From NCBI GenBank assembly GCA_947579605.1, contig OX388307.1:12625237-12689236 (forward strand): a DNA stretch of 64,000 bases. Reading direction: 5' to 3'. The first letter of the stretch is position 1. Every line of letters begins with the position of its first letter. The stretch is from Athripsodes cinereus (lineage: Eukaryota; Arthropoda; Insecta; Trichoptera; Leptoceridae). The position numbers were made by a program, and so were the translations under genes. Below, one piece after another: positions 1 to 10,164 of this stretch. Below the pieces are notes generated by a model. It saw nothing but the letters and a program-made list of their open reading frames with translations. It made no database searches and was not told the origin of the DNA.

Positions 1-483
1 TGTACTGGTATAAGTGTCACCCAAAAATCCCAAGCACGACAAAAACAAAAGCTAAAAACAAAGATTTTTTATCAAAATGCCATCACCTGCCGGTGATGGT
101 GCCTATCAGCTCTTCCGCTATGGATAAAAAAAACAGACAAAAATTACAGTTAATTAAAACCTTAACATAAGCTCATTAATCGTTAATGCTAAACTCTGCC
201 TGCACATTTATAGACTTTAATTATAAATTAACTGTCTTATGAATAGGGTCGGACTGTACTTGTTTGTAAAACCTGAAATAAGATAATTATTAAAGGTGTT
301 ATTAAGTATTGATTACATACGTACTTCTGTATACATTTAGAAATAAATAAATACTTCATACGTACTTATTACCTTGTCGGCATAGTAAAATATATCACAC
401 CTTTGCGTCGACCCGTAGATTAGAAGGTACCTACTTACATATTTTAACAATTTTGAATTGAGCTTAACCATGAATTAGACATT
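1..483. other. A+T-rich sequence, nothing recognised
   Basis: No open frame of note, repeat end or RNA structure was recognised here. Confidence 0.5.
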
Positions 484-645
484 AAACACCATCAGCGCTG
501 CTGAAGCATGTCACCCATCCTGAATTTTTTTTTTGTTGGCACGGAGAGGACAGCTTACATGTTTATCACATGCAGCTGGTCTGCTGGCTACCATACTTGT
601 GGGATATACCGTGATAGTATAGTAGTTTTTAAAGACCAACTAGTA
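484..645 (+). mobile_element. SINE-like repeat with TATAG-type 3' end, copy 1
   Basis: This matches the repeat seen at 28885-29040 and 61805-61950. Shared blocks in order are a CACCCATCCTGAAT stretch, GGCACGGAGAGGACAGC, a short ACATG..CATGCAGCTGGT hairpin-like segment, and the end CTTGTGGGATATaCCGTGATaGTATAG. The end resembles the 3' terminus of the RTE-like LINE in this window (TACCCCACYTGKGAyACGGCGTGAGGGTATAG). No protein is encoded; the short open frame here is incidental. No clear tRNA-type A and B boxes were seen, so the origin of its 5' part is unknown. Confidence 0.6.
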
Positions 646-1466
646 TGTGATCATTTTCTGTTTTTGCATTTCTGTTATATTTCTATTCTATTTTATGTAT
701 AATTTTTATCCGCTGATTGAGAGCACTCAAGGGTACCTACTTAGAAGGATTAATGAAATACATTTCAATGTTTTTCCGTTTATTATACCTACGTATACAA
801 TATTGTGTTATACTAATAACAATGTCGCGATGTTATTACAACAGAACTACGTTATCGATCTGAATATTATCATTTGTACTGATGCAGTTGGCAACGAATA
901 ATAGCCGATAATAAAATAATATAGTTTTTCTGTGAAATCTTCACGGCCGTGCACTCAATTCCAGTGAAAAGAGCAGCAATATTCAACATCAGTGTTGATA
1001 GTAAACACTAAATAGAGCGTAGCGTGACAATCTATAATATTTTCAATCTAACTTGTTTCGTCACACATAAAATCGGTAATATTTAAAGTAGGGAAATATA
1101 TAAAAGCATATTATAAATTCATAACTATACCCTCAAACAACGATTAGGAATAAGAAATGTACACAAGTAAACATTTTTCACAAAATATCCAATGCTCAAC
1201 TTATGCCGTAGAGAGCACAATCAGATTTGTTATGTTTAGCGTAGCGTAGTGTCATAATGTCTACGACGACTTACGGCGACCGAGACAAACAACGAAACGG
1301 ATACACTTCATACAATGTAAAGAAAATATAATATGATATACCTAGTACCTATGTAGAAACTACGAAGCAAGAGACTAATATGTTGCTGATGGCATAGTAA
1401 AACGTTTGATGTAGATTATCTTTTGTCCATTCTGTTTCAATATTAAAGTTAAATTTATTAGGTACC
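646..1466. other. A+T-rich spacer
   Basis: Only short chance open frames. No repeat end or gene recognised. Confidence 0.5.
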
Positions 1467-1800
1467 TCATCATCATCATCATCGCCCTCAACGCTCCTCT
1501 CGGGAGCACAGGGCAGAAACCAGCCTCCTCCATTCAGAGCGTCTCTGTGCCAATTGCGTCACCTCTTTCCACGACATTCCTTGCGCTCTGATATCGTTGT
1601 CATAGGAACGGTGTATTGTGAAAGAGGGACGCCCGGGCCGACGGAACCCCTGCGGACCGAAAAACAGTGCTCCTTTTGGCCAACTATCATTAGGCATTCT
1701 CAAAACATGTCCCAGCCAGGACCATCGTTTCTCCTGTATTACGGAGATTACAGGTCTCTGCTGGGTGCGCCGGCGCACAGCATCATTTGTAACATGGTAG
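1467..1800 (-). mobile_element. 5'-truncated LINE (RTE-like), C-terminal fragment with GATGAT tail
   Basis: The minus-strand frame at 1778-1488 encodes 96 residues typical of the extreme C terminus of an RTE-type endonuclease/reverse transcriptase polyprotein: WLGHVLRMP, then RRPGRP, then WKEVTQLAQRRSEWRRLVSALCS near the end. It stops just before a (GATGAT)n run at 1471-1486, which would be the simple-repeat 3' tail usual in RTE elements. All catalytic domains are missing. A second, shorter copy of the same 3' end lies at 15578-15707. This is a different family from the TATAG-tailed LINE. It is dead and 5'-truncated; the clade is inferred from motif recall only. Confidence 0.75.
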
Positions 1801-1854
1801 CATTAGTATTAGGTACCTAGCGTATATATATAAATATAAAAATATAAACTAAAA

Positions 1855-2270
1855 GACCAACAACGATTGCTGTATTTTGAAAAAACGGATTCTAAGGAAA
1901 ATATAAGGTCCATGACCGGGTATTGCAGAGGGAACCTGGAGGTTTAAAAACAATGAAGAAATTCGCTCGTAAACAAACCAATTTTTCATCACAAGTTAGA
2001 TCAGATCCCGAAGATTTGCATGGATTGACCACTTCGTCAGATCCGGAGAAGAAAGGTCAATAAATGTATTCTGCAAGATAGATATAGCCTAGGGCAGAAG
2101 ACCGTTAGGTAGACCAAGACAAAATAATATAACATCAACTGAGATCTAGAGGAGCTAAATGTTAAAGATGACTGGCAATTCATTGATGAAGATAAAAAGG
2201 CTCAGAGACCTTTTGTTTTGGATGCCAAGGCCCTACAAAGTCTGTTCGATCATCAGAAGGAAGTAAGGAA
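1855..2270 (+). pseudogene. Highly decayed LINE C-terminal fragment
   Basis: Translation in shifting frames gives ILRKIYGP, then WIDHFVRS, then GRRPLGRPRQNN, then a Leu/Glu-rich stretch with DDWQF. These are in the order expected for the C-terminal tail of a LINE polyprotein (Jockey or RTE group). Several stops and frame changes show it is inactive. The match rests on short motifs. Confidence 0.5.
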
Positions 2271-3367
2271 TAAATACTATGGATATTTTATTTATGGCGC
2301 CGTTAAACAATCCGTAACCATTTTATAAAAATATATAACTGCTAAGGCATCTATTTGCATACATTGATGTTTTTTTTTTTTATCTACAACTGGAGTGTAC
2401 GTTTCAATTATGTGTACTTATATAATTTTTTTTATACAGATTCTATTATTAGTCTGATAGTACATGTCAGTAAGTGTAAGTACTGTGTTCAATAGCAAGA
2501 AATGGCATCAGTAAAATAAATTACTATTACATTACCTTACAACGGATAAATTCCTAGAAATTTTGCACTAAACTAAACTTTTTCCTCGATACAGAGCGAA
2601 CGATTCCAAACCCCTCCTCATAAAATTGATTGTAATGTGTAGGTACCTACCTATATATACATATTATTATTAGAAAAAGTTCCAAAAACTCTTTGCAAAC
2701 AATAGCGAGTGGGTGATTAAAATAGAGAATAACTTTTTGTAGGTACTCGTATTATTTTCTCTGTTTTTTATTGCTATTATAGGGCCAGGCGTTTTAATAG
2801 ATTCCGGGTATTCTACGGCTGTGGCCACGACAGCTGTAATCTATGATTGGTAATAATTTTATCTACCTATTCTTAGAACTTTCATTTTATTTATGTGCAT
2901 ACTAGATTTTTCCCTATAAGCCCTCCAATTGATATATTATATGTATATTATAGAAATTAGTATAGATATATCTGTATTACTAACTAGGTAGGAGTTCTAC
3001 ATGTATATGATATATTGATTAATATATTCTAGTTATTTATTGATTTTCCCCATTACGGTGTAACTGTAACGACACCATGAATAATTAAATTTTCTGACGT
3101 TTGAAAAATATAACGGTGTATATTACTAAGAATTCATTAGATGTTAATTATTTTGTAAAACGTCTAATTACGAATTAGTACTAAGAAAATTTTCAACGAA
3201 ATTTAAAATTAGTCGTGTATTAAGAAATTAAACAAGTGAGAAAACAGATAATCGGTCCATAAGGCATAAGATAATTTTATGTAGTAGTCTCCCAATCTCT
3301 TTGATCAATCTCTTTCTCCCAATGAAAGTTTGTGAGTTTCCTGTTAACGATATTTAATATCTTCAAT
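2271..3367. other. A+T-rich spacer
   Basis: Contains a poly-T run near 2370 and GTAGGTACCTACC strings. No gene or repeat boundary recognised. Confidence 0.5.
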
Positions 3368-3480
3368 CCATAGAGGAGGTATGCCACCCACACTATAAGT
3401 CTTAATCTTTATTGGTAAAGAGAGGACGACTTGCATATATTTTACATGTCCAGTGGCATTCGCCGTGGTGGTATACAGAT
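3368..3480 (+). mobile_element. Degenerate SINE-like repeat (TATAG family)
   Basis: Shares, in the same order, TATGCCACCCA, AGAGAGGAC, CTTGCAT..TTACATG and CGTGGTGGTATA with the better copies at 484 and 28885. Several gaps and substitutions make this an old copy. Confidence 0.4.
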
Positions 3481-3829
3481 AGAGAGATTAAATAGATACA
3501 TAATATTATATCCAGTACGTAGAAAACTATATGCTTGTATTTAAAATGATAAGTGAAGGTACTTGGTACTCTTTAACTCAAAATAAATTGTCTAGAATCC
3601 TTATAAAATCTATGATTATGTCATCTGCTAATAATTGTTCTCATTCGAGTTACCTAATTCATCATAAAATTATCCTAACTATCACACATCTATGTTGTAT
3701 TAATTGTTATCAAATATGTAAGAAAGTACCTAGGCACTTTGCTTAGTAGTTATTTATTATTATTTCTATTTTGAATTTATTCCATTGGATTGTTTTGTTT
3801 TATAATTGAAAATAAAAGTCACTTGAAAA

Positions 3830-5749
3830 CATGGATGTATGTAGGTAGGGGATGGAACGTTTATAGTAATTTGTATGAATGACAGCGAAGCCAAAAAGTG
3901 AGGAAGGGAAATCGACGGTGGCCATTTTGTAGGAAATACTTTATTTAACATTTGTATGGGCAATGTATGTAAATTATTCACACAGTATCAGAAAACATTA
4001 TATTTACTTCTTAAAATAATTACAATGCCACATAACTTAATGTTTTCATATACTTGATGAAATAGGGAATAGGATGAGTAAATAAAATTGAGTATTTCAT
4101 TTCAAAATCATTATTTATTTTTAAACTTTGTTTTCATATACACACAATATGGAGAGAATGAATGACAATTGAAGGATATATCTAAATGAATAATATAAAA
4201 CACACGAACTTGCAAATGAGCGGGAAACTCAGGATATTTCGTAAGAATGACGTTTTTCTCCAACCTCGCAGAAAAACGAGATGTTTTTGAACACAAAACA
4301 CTATGTTTACTTGGTGTCAAATATTGGATAATGTCCAGTTTCTCCTTTCTGGATCCTTTGGAAAACTACAAAAAATGATTTTGTTTATAAACATGCGATA
4401 ATATCATTAACCTGATCAGATTTGTATGCATAAAACATTTCATTCTAACGGGTAAACAAACCAAACATCAGATTGTAGGTTCTTTGTATTGTCAGATGAC
4501 AGAATGGAAAACAAGTTACATGTGTAGATATAGGAGAATAAGGACAGATAATTATATAGAACGTTTATAACATTATTATGATCATTTATAAGTATACGAA
4601 TTATAATATAAACGACTTTAAAATCGCAATATATTAAGATAAAAACTACAATACAAAACAACTTACCGAAAATATGACAATCCTGTTTCCTGCGAAAGTT
4701 GGATTGGATTTATAACCACAACCATTTATAGCGCACATCACCATGTTAATCATAAGATGATTCCTATTCTTCTAGATATAAAAACAAAAACCGATATGAA
4801 AAATTCAACTGATGTGCAAAAACTTTAAACATTTTTAAAACAACTAAACATACAAATACAAGGGTTGGTTCATGGGAGCATAAATGTCACTCGGCGTCGT
4901 TTGACCTGAACGACTATGAAGTTGCAGTGAGTGGTGAATGTAATCCGGATAATCGTGAATAACTTAGAGCGTTTTATGACCCAATGTTATCGTAATGGCG
5001 CCATTATTTTTTACGTCTTTTTATTATTATTTTTTATTGCTTTTATAACTTTAAAAAAAAATATTTTTTTTGATTTACTTTTTGTTATAATTTCTTAAAT
5101 TCGCCGACGTGTAAAAGACGTAAATTATGAATATATTTAAATAATTAATATTTTTATTATTATTTGACTGGCGCCTTTTTATAGTAGCATTCAAGTACTT
5201 TTGTGTTTCTTTTAAATGATAAAAATATTTTTGTCTCTAACGAAGGAATAAATTATTTTAATAGGTATCTTTAAAATTAACAGTTAAAGTAATAACTACT
5301 TGATTAGTTTATAACTAATTGCTTTATACTTTTTTTTTTTTTTTAATTATTCCATTATCTAACTTTCTGAGCTTGTATACTTCCCAAATACTTGTTACAA
5401 GTTTATATCCTAAATTTATCCTAACGAATTCACTGAATCAGCGTCAGAAATTATAAATGACAATTACGCAGAAATCGAGTATATTTTCTGAGACTATAAT
5501 TCTTATTTTGTTACACATTTTGAAAACATAGTAACATACAGTACATGAACACTATGAATGCGTACTGGCATTGTATAGGTACTTTCAAAATATGCGTCGT
5601 CGACTGATCACTCGGTGACTGTCTGAACGCAGCCCAAATGCGACGCACCGAACAAAATTTATTTCTTACAAAATGGTCGTCATTCCCCTCCCCGCGCAGC
5701 TACAAAATGTTTACCAAAGTGTCTGTCCATTACTCTATTTAGGTCCATG
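3830..5749. mobile_element. P-superfamily-like DNA transposon, internally deleted
   Basis: The insertion begins CATGGATG and ends GTCCATG, giving inverted CATGGA ends. It is flanked by perfect 8-bp direct repeats CTTGAAAA at 3822-3829 and 5750-5757. About 75-110 bases inside each end lies a longer imperfect inverted repeat around CCATTTTGTARGAAATA (left near 3920, reverse complement near 5670). The inside carries a broken THAP-domain remnant on the minus strand and no other long open frame. CA-starting ends, an 8-bp duplication and a THAP domain are together characteristic of the P superfamily. At 1.9 kb with no transposase core it is non-autonomous. Confidence 0.8.
4111..4744 (-). pseudogene. 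THAP zinc-finger remnant of a P-like transposase (two exons, frameshifted)
   Basis: On the minus strand an ATG at 4744 opens a 26-codon exon (starts MVMCAINGCGYK, ends FS) that stops at a GTAAGT donor at 4666. A TTTTTTGTAG acceptor ends at 4366, giving a 301-nt intron, and the frame resumes in phase at 4365 with a degenerate F-x-K-x-x-R-K-x-x-x-L segment, then TPSKHSVLCSK. This follows the THAP layout: C-x4-C near the N terminus, FPK-like block, P-[ST]-K-x-S-x-x-CS-[KE]-H-F. The expected His after CSK is lost in the current frame by a one-base change in an A-run near 4283. The catalytic part of a P transposase is absent. A decayed transposase N terminus is inferred; a captured host THAP exon is the alternative. 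Confidence 0.65.
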
Positions 5750-5785
5750 CTTGAAAACTGGAATCGCATGTTTTAATACATAACA

Positions 5786-5795
5786 TGGTGTCAGG
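5786..5795 (+). promoter_or_regulatory. Primer binding site of the Mag-like element
   Basis: TGGTGTCAGG lies five bases after the CA end of the 5' LTR. It is complementary to a tRNA 3' end of the form CCTGACACCA, which fits a tRNA-Leu primer. It would prime minus-strand DNA synthesis. Confidence 0.7.
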
Positions 5796-5943
5796 TGTGA
5801 ATTTTAATTCATAATTTGGTTTTAATTAATTATAATATAAAAATAAAGAATAACATAAAAATAAAGAGTATGAATACATTTATTAATAATAAAATAAAAT
5901 AAAAATAAATAGTGATTTTTAAGATAAAAGTGAGTTTGAAAAA

Positions 5944-8900
5944 ATGGCTGGCTCAGAGTTATTGAGGATGGAAAACTTTAACAATACATTGAGTTTCAAA
6001 TCATGGATGGATAGATTTGAGTTGTATTTACAAGCCACTGGCCAAGATGCAGTAGGTGATCAAAGAAAAGTAGCATTGTTGTTATTTTGCATGGGTGAGA
6101 AGGGAATTGAGGTTTATAACACATGGGATGAACCTCAAAAGGAGTTGAAATATTCTACAATAGTAAGTAAATTTAAAGAACATTTCATACCTAAACAGAA
6201 TGTTACATTCAATAGATACAAATTATTCAACAGAAAACAAAAAGAGGAGGAAACTTTTCAAGAATATTTAATTAACCTTAAAGAAATTATAACAACTTGC
6301 GAATTTGGTGATTTGAAAGAAAACATTTTAAGAGATATCTTCATTATAAATATACATCAAAATTATAAGAATTTGCAATTATTATTATTAGAAAAAATGA
6401 GTAAAGATTCCGATGAAGCAATGGAAATTGTTACAAAATATTTATCCACAAGAAAAACAATGGAAGAGTTGCAAGCAAGCAAAAATATATATAAAATAAA
6501 TACGGGTCAATCGAGAGAATTTCACCCGGCAATTCGTGATAAGAAGACATTGGAATATCAAAAACATAACAAGGAGCACAAACAAAGGAAATATGATACA
6601 AAAATACAAGACATATGTGGACGCTGTGGATGTCAACATATCCGAGGAAGATGCCCTGCATATAGGATCAAATGTCATAACTGTTCGATTCCAGGACACT
6701 TTGCAAAAATGTGTAAAAAGAAAATAACCAACAACAACCTGAGAACACTTCACGATGGTAACACTTACTCAGATACTGAAGATGGATCAGAACAAGACTC
6801 CAGGTTAGAAATAAGTAATATAAAAATATGTAATATTCATAATCAATATAAAAACAAGTGGGAATTATTATTAAAAATCAATGGGTATAATTTAATTGCT
6901 ATTATGGATACAGGGGCTATGGTAAATGTGATTTCGTTGGAAAATTTTCATAAATTAAATTTTAACAATGGGTTAAATATAAAAAAGAGTTATACAAAAA
7001 TCACAGCATTTGGTGGTTTTAACATTCCCATTGTGGGAGAATGTAACATTTTATGTAGTATAAATAGTAGCATGAAAAAACAATATATTAGATTCATCAT
7101 ATGTAAAGTTGAATGTCAAACAATAATTGGTTTAGACACATGCATCAAATTAAATCTTTTACAGAGAAATGACGAAATAAATATAATTGTTACTGATTTA
7201 TGTAATATATACAAAGATGTGTTTGAGGGTTTAGGTTGTTTACCATACACATGTCACTTGTCTTTGGATCCAAATGCAATACCTAAAGCAGATGCACCAA
7301 GGAGAGTACCATTTAAGTTGATTGAACGTTTAAAACAAGAACTAATGTCTTTGGAAAAGATAGGGGTAATTGAAAAAATTTCAAAACCAACACAATGGGT
7401 AAGTTCTTTAGTTATTGTCGAAAAAAATTATGGAAATTTGAGATTGTGTTTGGATCCAAGGAATTTGAACAATGCACTGTTAAAACCACACTACCCAATA
7501 CCAACATTTGAAGAAATTAGATATAAAATTCAAGGTGCAAAAATATTTTCACATTTGGATGTAACATCTGGTTTTTGGACTATTCCATTAGATAAAGAAA
7601 GTTCAGAATTGTGTACATTTAACACACCATATGGGAGATATTGTTTTAAACGTCTTCCGTTTGGAACTAATATATCGTCAGAAGTATTTAGTAGAACTAT
7701 GAATGAATATTTTTCAGACATTGAGGGGGTAACTATTTTTATTGACGATATTTTAATATTTGGTAAAGATCAGATTAGTCATGATAATGCGTTAAAGAAA
7801 GTTCTTGAAAGAGCAAGGGAAATAAATTTAAAATTTAATAAAAAGAAATGCAAATTTAATTTAAGAGAAATAAAATATTTAGGTCATATATTTAATAGTG
7901 AAGGTATTAAACCAGATCCATCACAAATAGAGTCTATAAATAACATGAAATCACCAAAAAATAAAAATGATTTGCAAAGATTTTTAGGTATGATTAACTA
8001 TTTAAGCCCTTTTATAGAAAATTTATCAGAAAAAACTGCCTTATTAAGACAACTCTTAAAGAAAAATATTGATTTTGTATGGGATGAAAATTTTGAGAAA
8101 TGTTTTAATGATTTAAAGTGTATCATCAGCAAAAAACCTGTACTAATTCATTACAATCCAAATAAACCAATTACATTATCAGTTGACTCATCTAAATCAG
8201 CAATCGGTATGGTAATTTTACAGGATAAACAACCTATTGCATATGCATCTAAAACTTTAACCTCAGCACAATGTAATTACGCACAAATTGAAAAAGAGCT
8301 TTATGCTATAGTTTGTGGTTGTTATAAATTTCACCAATATTTGTATGGCCAATTAGTACATGTTGAAACAGACCATAAACCTTTAGTAACTTTATTTAAA
8401 AAATCTTTATATGATATACCAGCAAGATTGCAAAGAATGATGTTAAGTTTGCAAAAATATAATTTAAATGTAGAGTATGTTCCAGGTAAACATTTATATA
8501 TAGCAGATACTTTGTCTAGATCAGCTTTGCCAGACACAGAAACTTTAGATTTTGAAAAAGATATTAACATTCATGTAAACTCTGTTATAAATAATTTAGC
8601 AATAACTCCACAGAAATTAAAGGAAATTAAAAAAGCGACTAATGAGGATGAAGCTCTACAAATTTTGAAAGAATATTACATTTCAGGTTGGCCTAATTCT
8701 AAAGACAAAACACATAATTTAGTAAAATTATATTGGAACATGCAAGATGAAATTAATGTTTGTAATGATTTAATTTTTAAGGGTTCTTCATTGATTATTC
8801 CAACAATTTTAAGACCTGATATTTTAAAACAGATGCATGCTGGACATCAAGGCATTGTTAAAACTAAAAAGTTAATTAAAGATTTTTTATATTGGCCGAA

Positions 8901-9921
8901 CATAAATTCAGATATAAAAAATATTATTGAACAATGTGAAACTTGTTTAAAATATATGCCAAAAAATCAGGCAGAAACTATGATTTCTCATCCAATTTCA
9001 AATTATCCATGGGAAAGAGTGGGAGTAGATATTTTGACTTTTGAAGGAAATTATTTTTTGATTGTAATTGATTATTACTCAAAATATATTGAGATAGAAA
9101 ATATGTATAAACACTATACAGCAAATTTGGTTGTCAATAAATTAAAAACTATATTTAGTAGACATGGAATTCCATTGGAGTTGATAAGTGATGGTGGGCC
9201 ACCTTTTAATTCAATTGTATTTAAATCATTTATACATGATTGGGATATTCATCACATTTTCACGAGTCCGTATCATTCAAAATCAAATGGACAAGCTGAA
9301 AGCGCAGTTAAAATAGTGAAAAATATTTTCAAAAAGTGTAGAGACAACAACTCAGATATTTATTTAGCTTTGTTACATTATAGAATAACTCCCAAGGACA
9401 ATTCACCATCGCCATCTCAATTACTAATGTCGAGACAACTCAGATGTAATTTACCCGTAACTAAAAAATATTTAAAACCAAAAATTGTCAAATATAAAGA
9501 TTACAAACAACATAATATGGAATATAAGCAAAGTATCATGAAAAAACATTATGATAAAAGTTGTAAAGATTTGCCTCCACTAAAAATAGGTGACAGTATT
9601 GTTTTCCAAAAAGATCCCAATAGTGATTGGGAGCCAGGTGTCGTAATTGAAATTTGTAAAACTCCAAGATCATATATAATAAAAGCAATAAATGGTAATA
9701 AATATAGAAGAAATAGGATTCATTTAAGATATAATACATGTCCAAACAATAGAGATGTAAGAGACAATAATGTATGTAAAAAGGTAATTAATAATGAATG
9801 TGATAAAACATATACCTATTTACCATCACATTTAGATTTATCAAAAATACCAAGTTGTTCCAAAGATTACATAACCAAATCAGGTAGAGTAGTAAAAGAG
9901 CCCGATAGACTTAAATATTGA
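5944..9921 (+). CDS. gag-pol: Gag-Pol polyprotein, Mag-like Ty3/gypsy
   Basis: One uninterrupted frame of 1325 residues. In order: a Gag capsid-like region (FKSWMDRFELYLQATG near residue 18); two zinc knuckles at about 224-258 (C-x2-C-x3-H-x4-C, then CHNCSIPGHFAKMC); a retropepsin with MDTGA near 322; reverse transcriptase with LRLCLDPRNLN near 500 and catalytic FIDD near 599; RNase H with SVDSS near 745 and TDHKP near 808; and an integrase with H-x4-H and C-x2-C at about 963-1001 and catalytic D, D, E in VGVDI (~1026), SDGGPP (~1081) and GQAES (~1116). There is no env frame. Gag and Pol share one frame, so no frameshift is needed. Codon use is extremely A+T-rich. All catalytic residues are present, so the protein could be functional, but its 5' LTR is broken. 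Confidence 0.95.
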   Translation: MAGSELLRMENFNNTLSFKSWMDRFELYLQATGQDAVGDQRKVALLLFCMGEKGIEVYNTWDEPQKELKYSTIVSKFKEHFIPKQNVTFNRYKLFNRKQKEEETFQEYLINLKEIITTCEFGDLKENILRDIFIINIHQNYKNLQLLLLEKMSKDSDEAMEIVTKYLSTRKTMEELQASKNIYKINTGQSREFHPAIRDKKTLEYQKHNKEHKQRKYDTKIQDICGRCGCQHIRGRCPAYRIKCHNCSIPGHFAKMCKKKITNNNLRTLHDGNTYSDTEDGSEQDSRLEISNIKICNIHNQYKNKWELLLKINGYNLIAIMDTGAMVNVISLENFHKLNFNNGLNIKKSYTKITAFGGFNIPIVGECNILCSINSSMKKQYIRFIICKVECQTIIGLDTCIKLNLLQRNDEINIIVTDLCNIYKDVFEGLGCLPYTCHLSLDPNAIPKADAPRRVPFKLIERLKQELMSLEKIGVIEKISKPTQWVSSLVIVEKNYGNLRLCLDPRNLNNALLKPHYPIPTFEEIRYKIQGAKIFSHLDVTSGFWTIPLDKESSELCTFNTPYGRYCFKRLPFGTNISSEVFSRTMNEYFSDIEGVTIFIDDILIFGKDQISHDNALKKVLERAREINLKFNKKKCKFNLREIKYLGHIFNSEGIKPDPSQIESINNMKSPKNKNDLQRFLGMINYLSPFIENLSEKTALLRQLLKKNIDFVWDENFEKCFNDLKCIISKKPVLIHYNPNKPITLSVDSSKSAIGMVILQDKQPIAYASKTLTSAQCNYAQIEKELYAIVCGCYKFHQYLYGQLVHVETDHKPLVTLFKKSLYDIPARLQRMMLSLQKYNLNVEYVPGKHLYIADTLSRSALPDTETLDFEKDINIHVNSVINNLAITPQKLKEIKKATNEDEALQILKEYYISGWPNSKDKTHNLVKLYWNMQDEINVCNDLIFKGSSLIIPTILRPDILKQMHAGHQGIVKTKKLIKDFLYWPNINSDIKNIIEQCETCLKYMPKNQAETMISHPISNYPWERVGVDILTFEGNYFLIVIDYYSKYIEIENMYKHYTANLVVNKLKTIFSRHGIPLELISDGGPPFNSIVFKSFIHDWDIHHIFTSPYHSKSNGQAESAVKIVKNIFKKCRDNNSDIYLALLHYRITPKDNSPSPSQLLMSRQLRCNLPVTKKYLKPKIVKYKDYKQHNMEYKQSIMKKHYDKSCKDLPPLKIGDSIVFQKDPNSDWEPGVVIEICKTPRSYIIKAINGNKYRRNRIHLRYNTCPNNRDVRDNNVCKKVINNECDKTYTYLPSHLDLSKIPSCSKDYITKSGRVVKEPDRLKY

Positions 9922-10004
9922 TTATTATAATATGTTTAATGGATATATAGTAATGGATAAGTAGTATTATTAAATAATATAACGTAAAAAAAAAAAAAAA
10001 AGCA

Positions 10005-10164
10005 TGTTGTATTAATTGTTAGCAAATATGTAAGAAAGTACCTAGGCACTTTGCTTAGTAGTTATTTATTATTATTTCTATTTTGAATTTATTCCATTGG
10101 ATTGTTTTGTTTTATAATTGAAAATAAAAGTCACTTGAAAACTGGAATCGCATGTTTTAATACA
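10005..10164 (+). repeat. 3' LTR of the Mag-like element
   Basis: A 160-bp repeat of the interrupted 5' LTR, TG...CA bounded. It is preceded by a run of about 16 A ending AGCA, an A-rich polypurine tract. It contains AATAAA at about 10122, a possible poly(A) signal. Confidence 0.9.

Larger units (their letters stand above)
3693..5780 (+). repeat. 5' LTR of the Mag-like element, split by a nested insertion
   Basis: LTR sequence runs 3693-3829, is interrupted by 3830-5749, and resumes within 5750-5780 after a repeated CTTGAAAA. The rejoined length equals that of the 3' LTR at 10005-10164. The insertion sits near the 3' end of the LTR, 23 bases before its CA terminus (outside the duplicated 8 bp), so transcription from this LTR is probably disrupted. 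Confidence 0.9.
3693..10164 (+). mobile_element. Mag-lineage Ty3/gypsy LTR retrotransposon with interrupted 5' LTR
   Basis: The element is bounded by 160-bp LTRs that start TGTTGTATTAATTG and end TTTTAATACA. Without the 1920-bp insertion at 3830-5749 and its 8-bp target duplication, the 5' LTR is exactly 160 bp, like the 3' LTR, and the two differ at one position that I can see (T at 3710 versus G in the 3' copy). A PBS follows the 5' LTR, a single gag-pol frame fills the interior, and an A-run ending AGCA precedes the 3' LTR. No convincing target-site duplication flanks the outer ends (TCTA versus TTTT). Short LTRs, a single fused frame and two zinc knuckles fit the Mag lineage. Confidence 0.9.

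Noticed and set aside
3531..3746. 71-codon frame upstream of and into the 5' LTR
   Set aside because: Crosses the LTR boundary, low-complexity residues, no domain.
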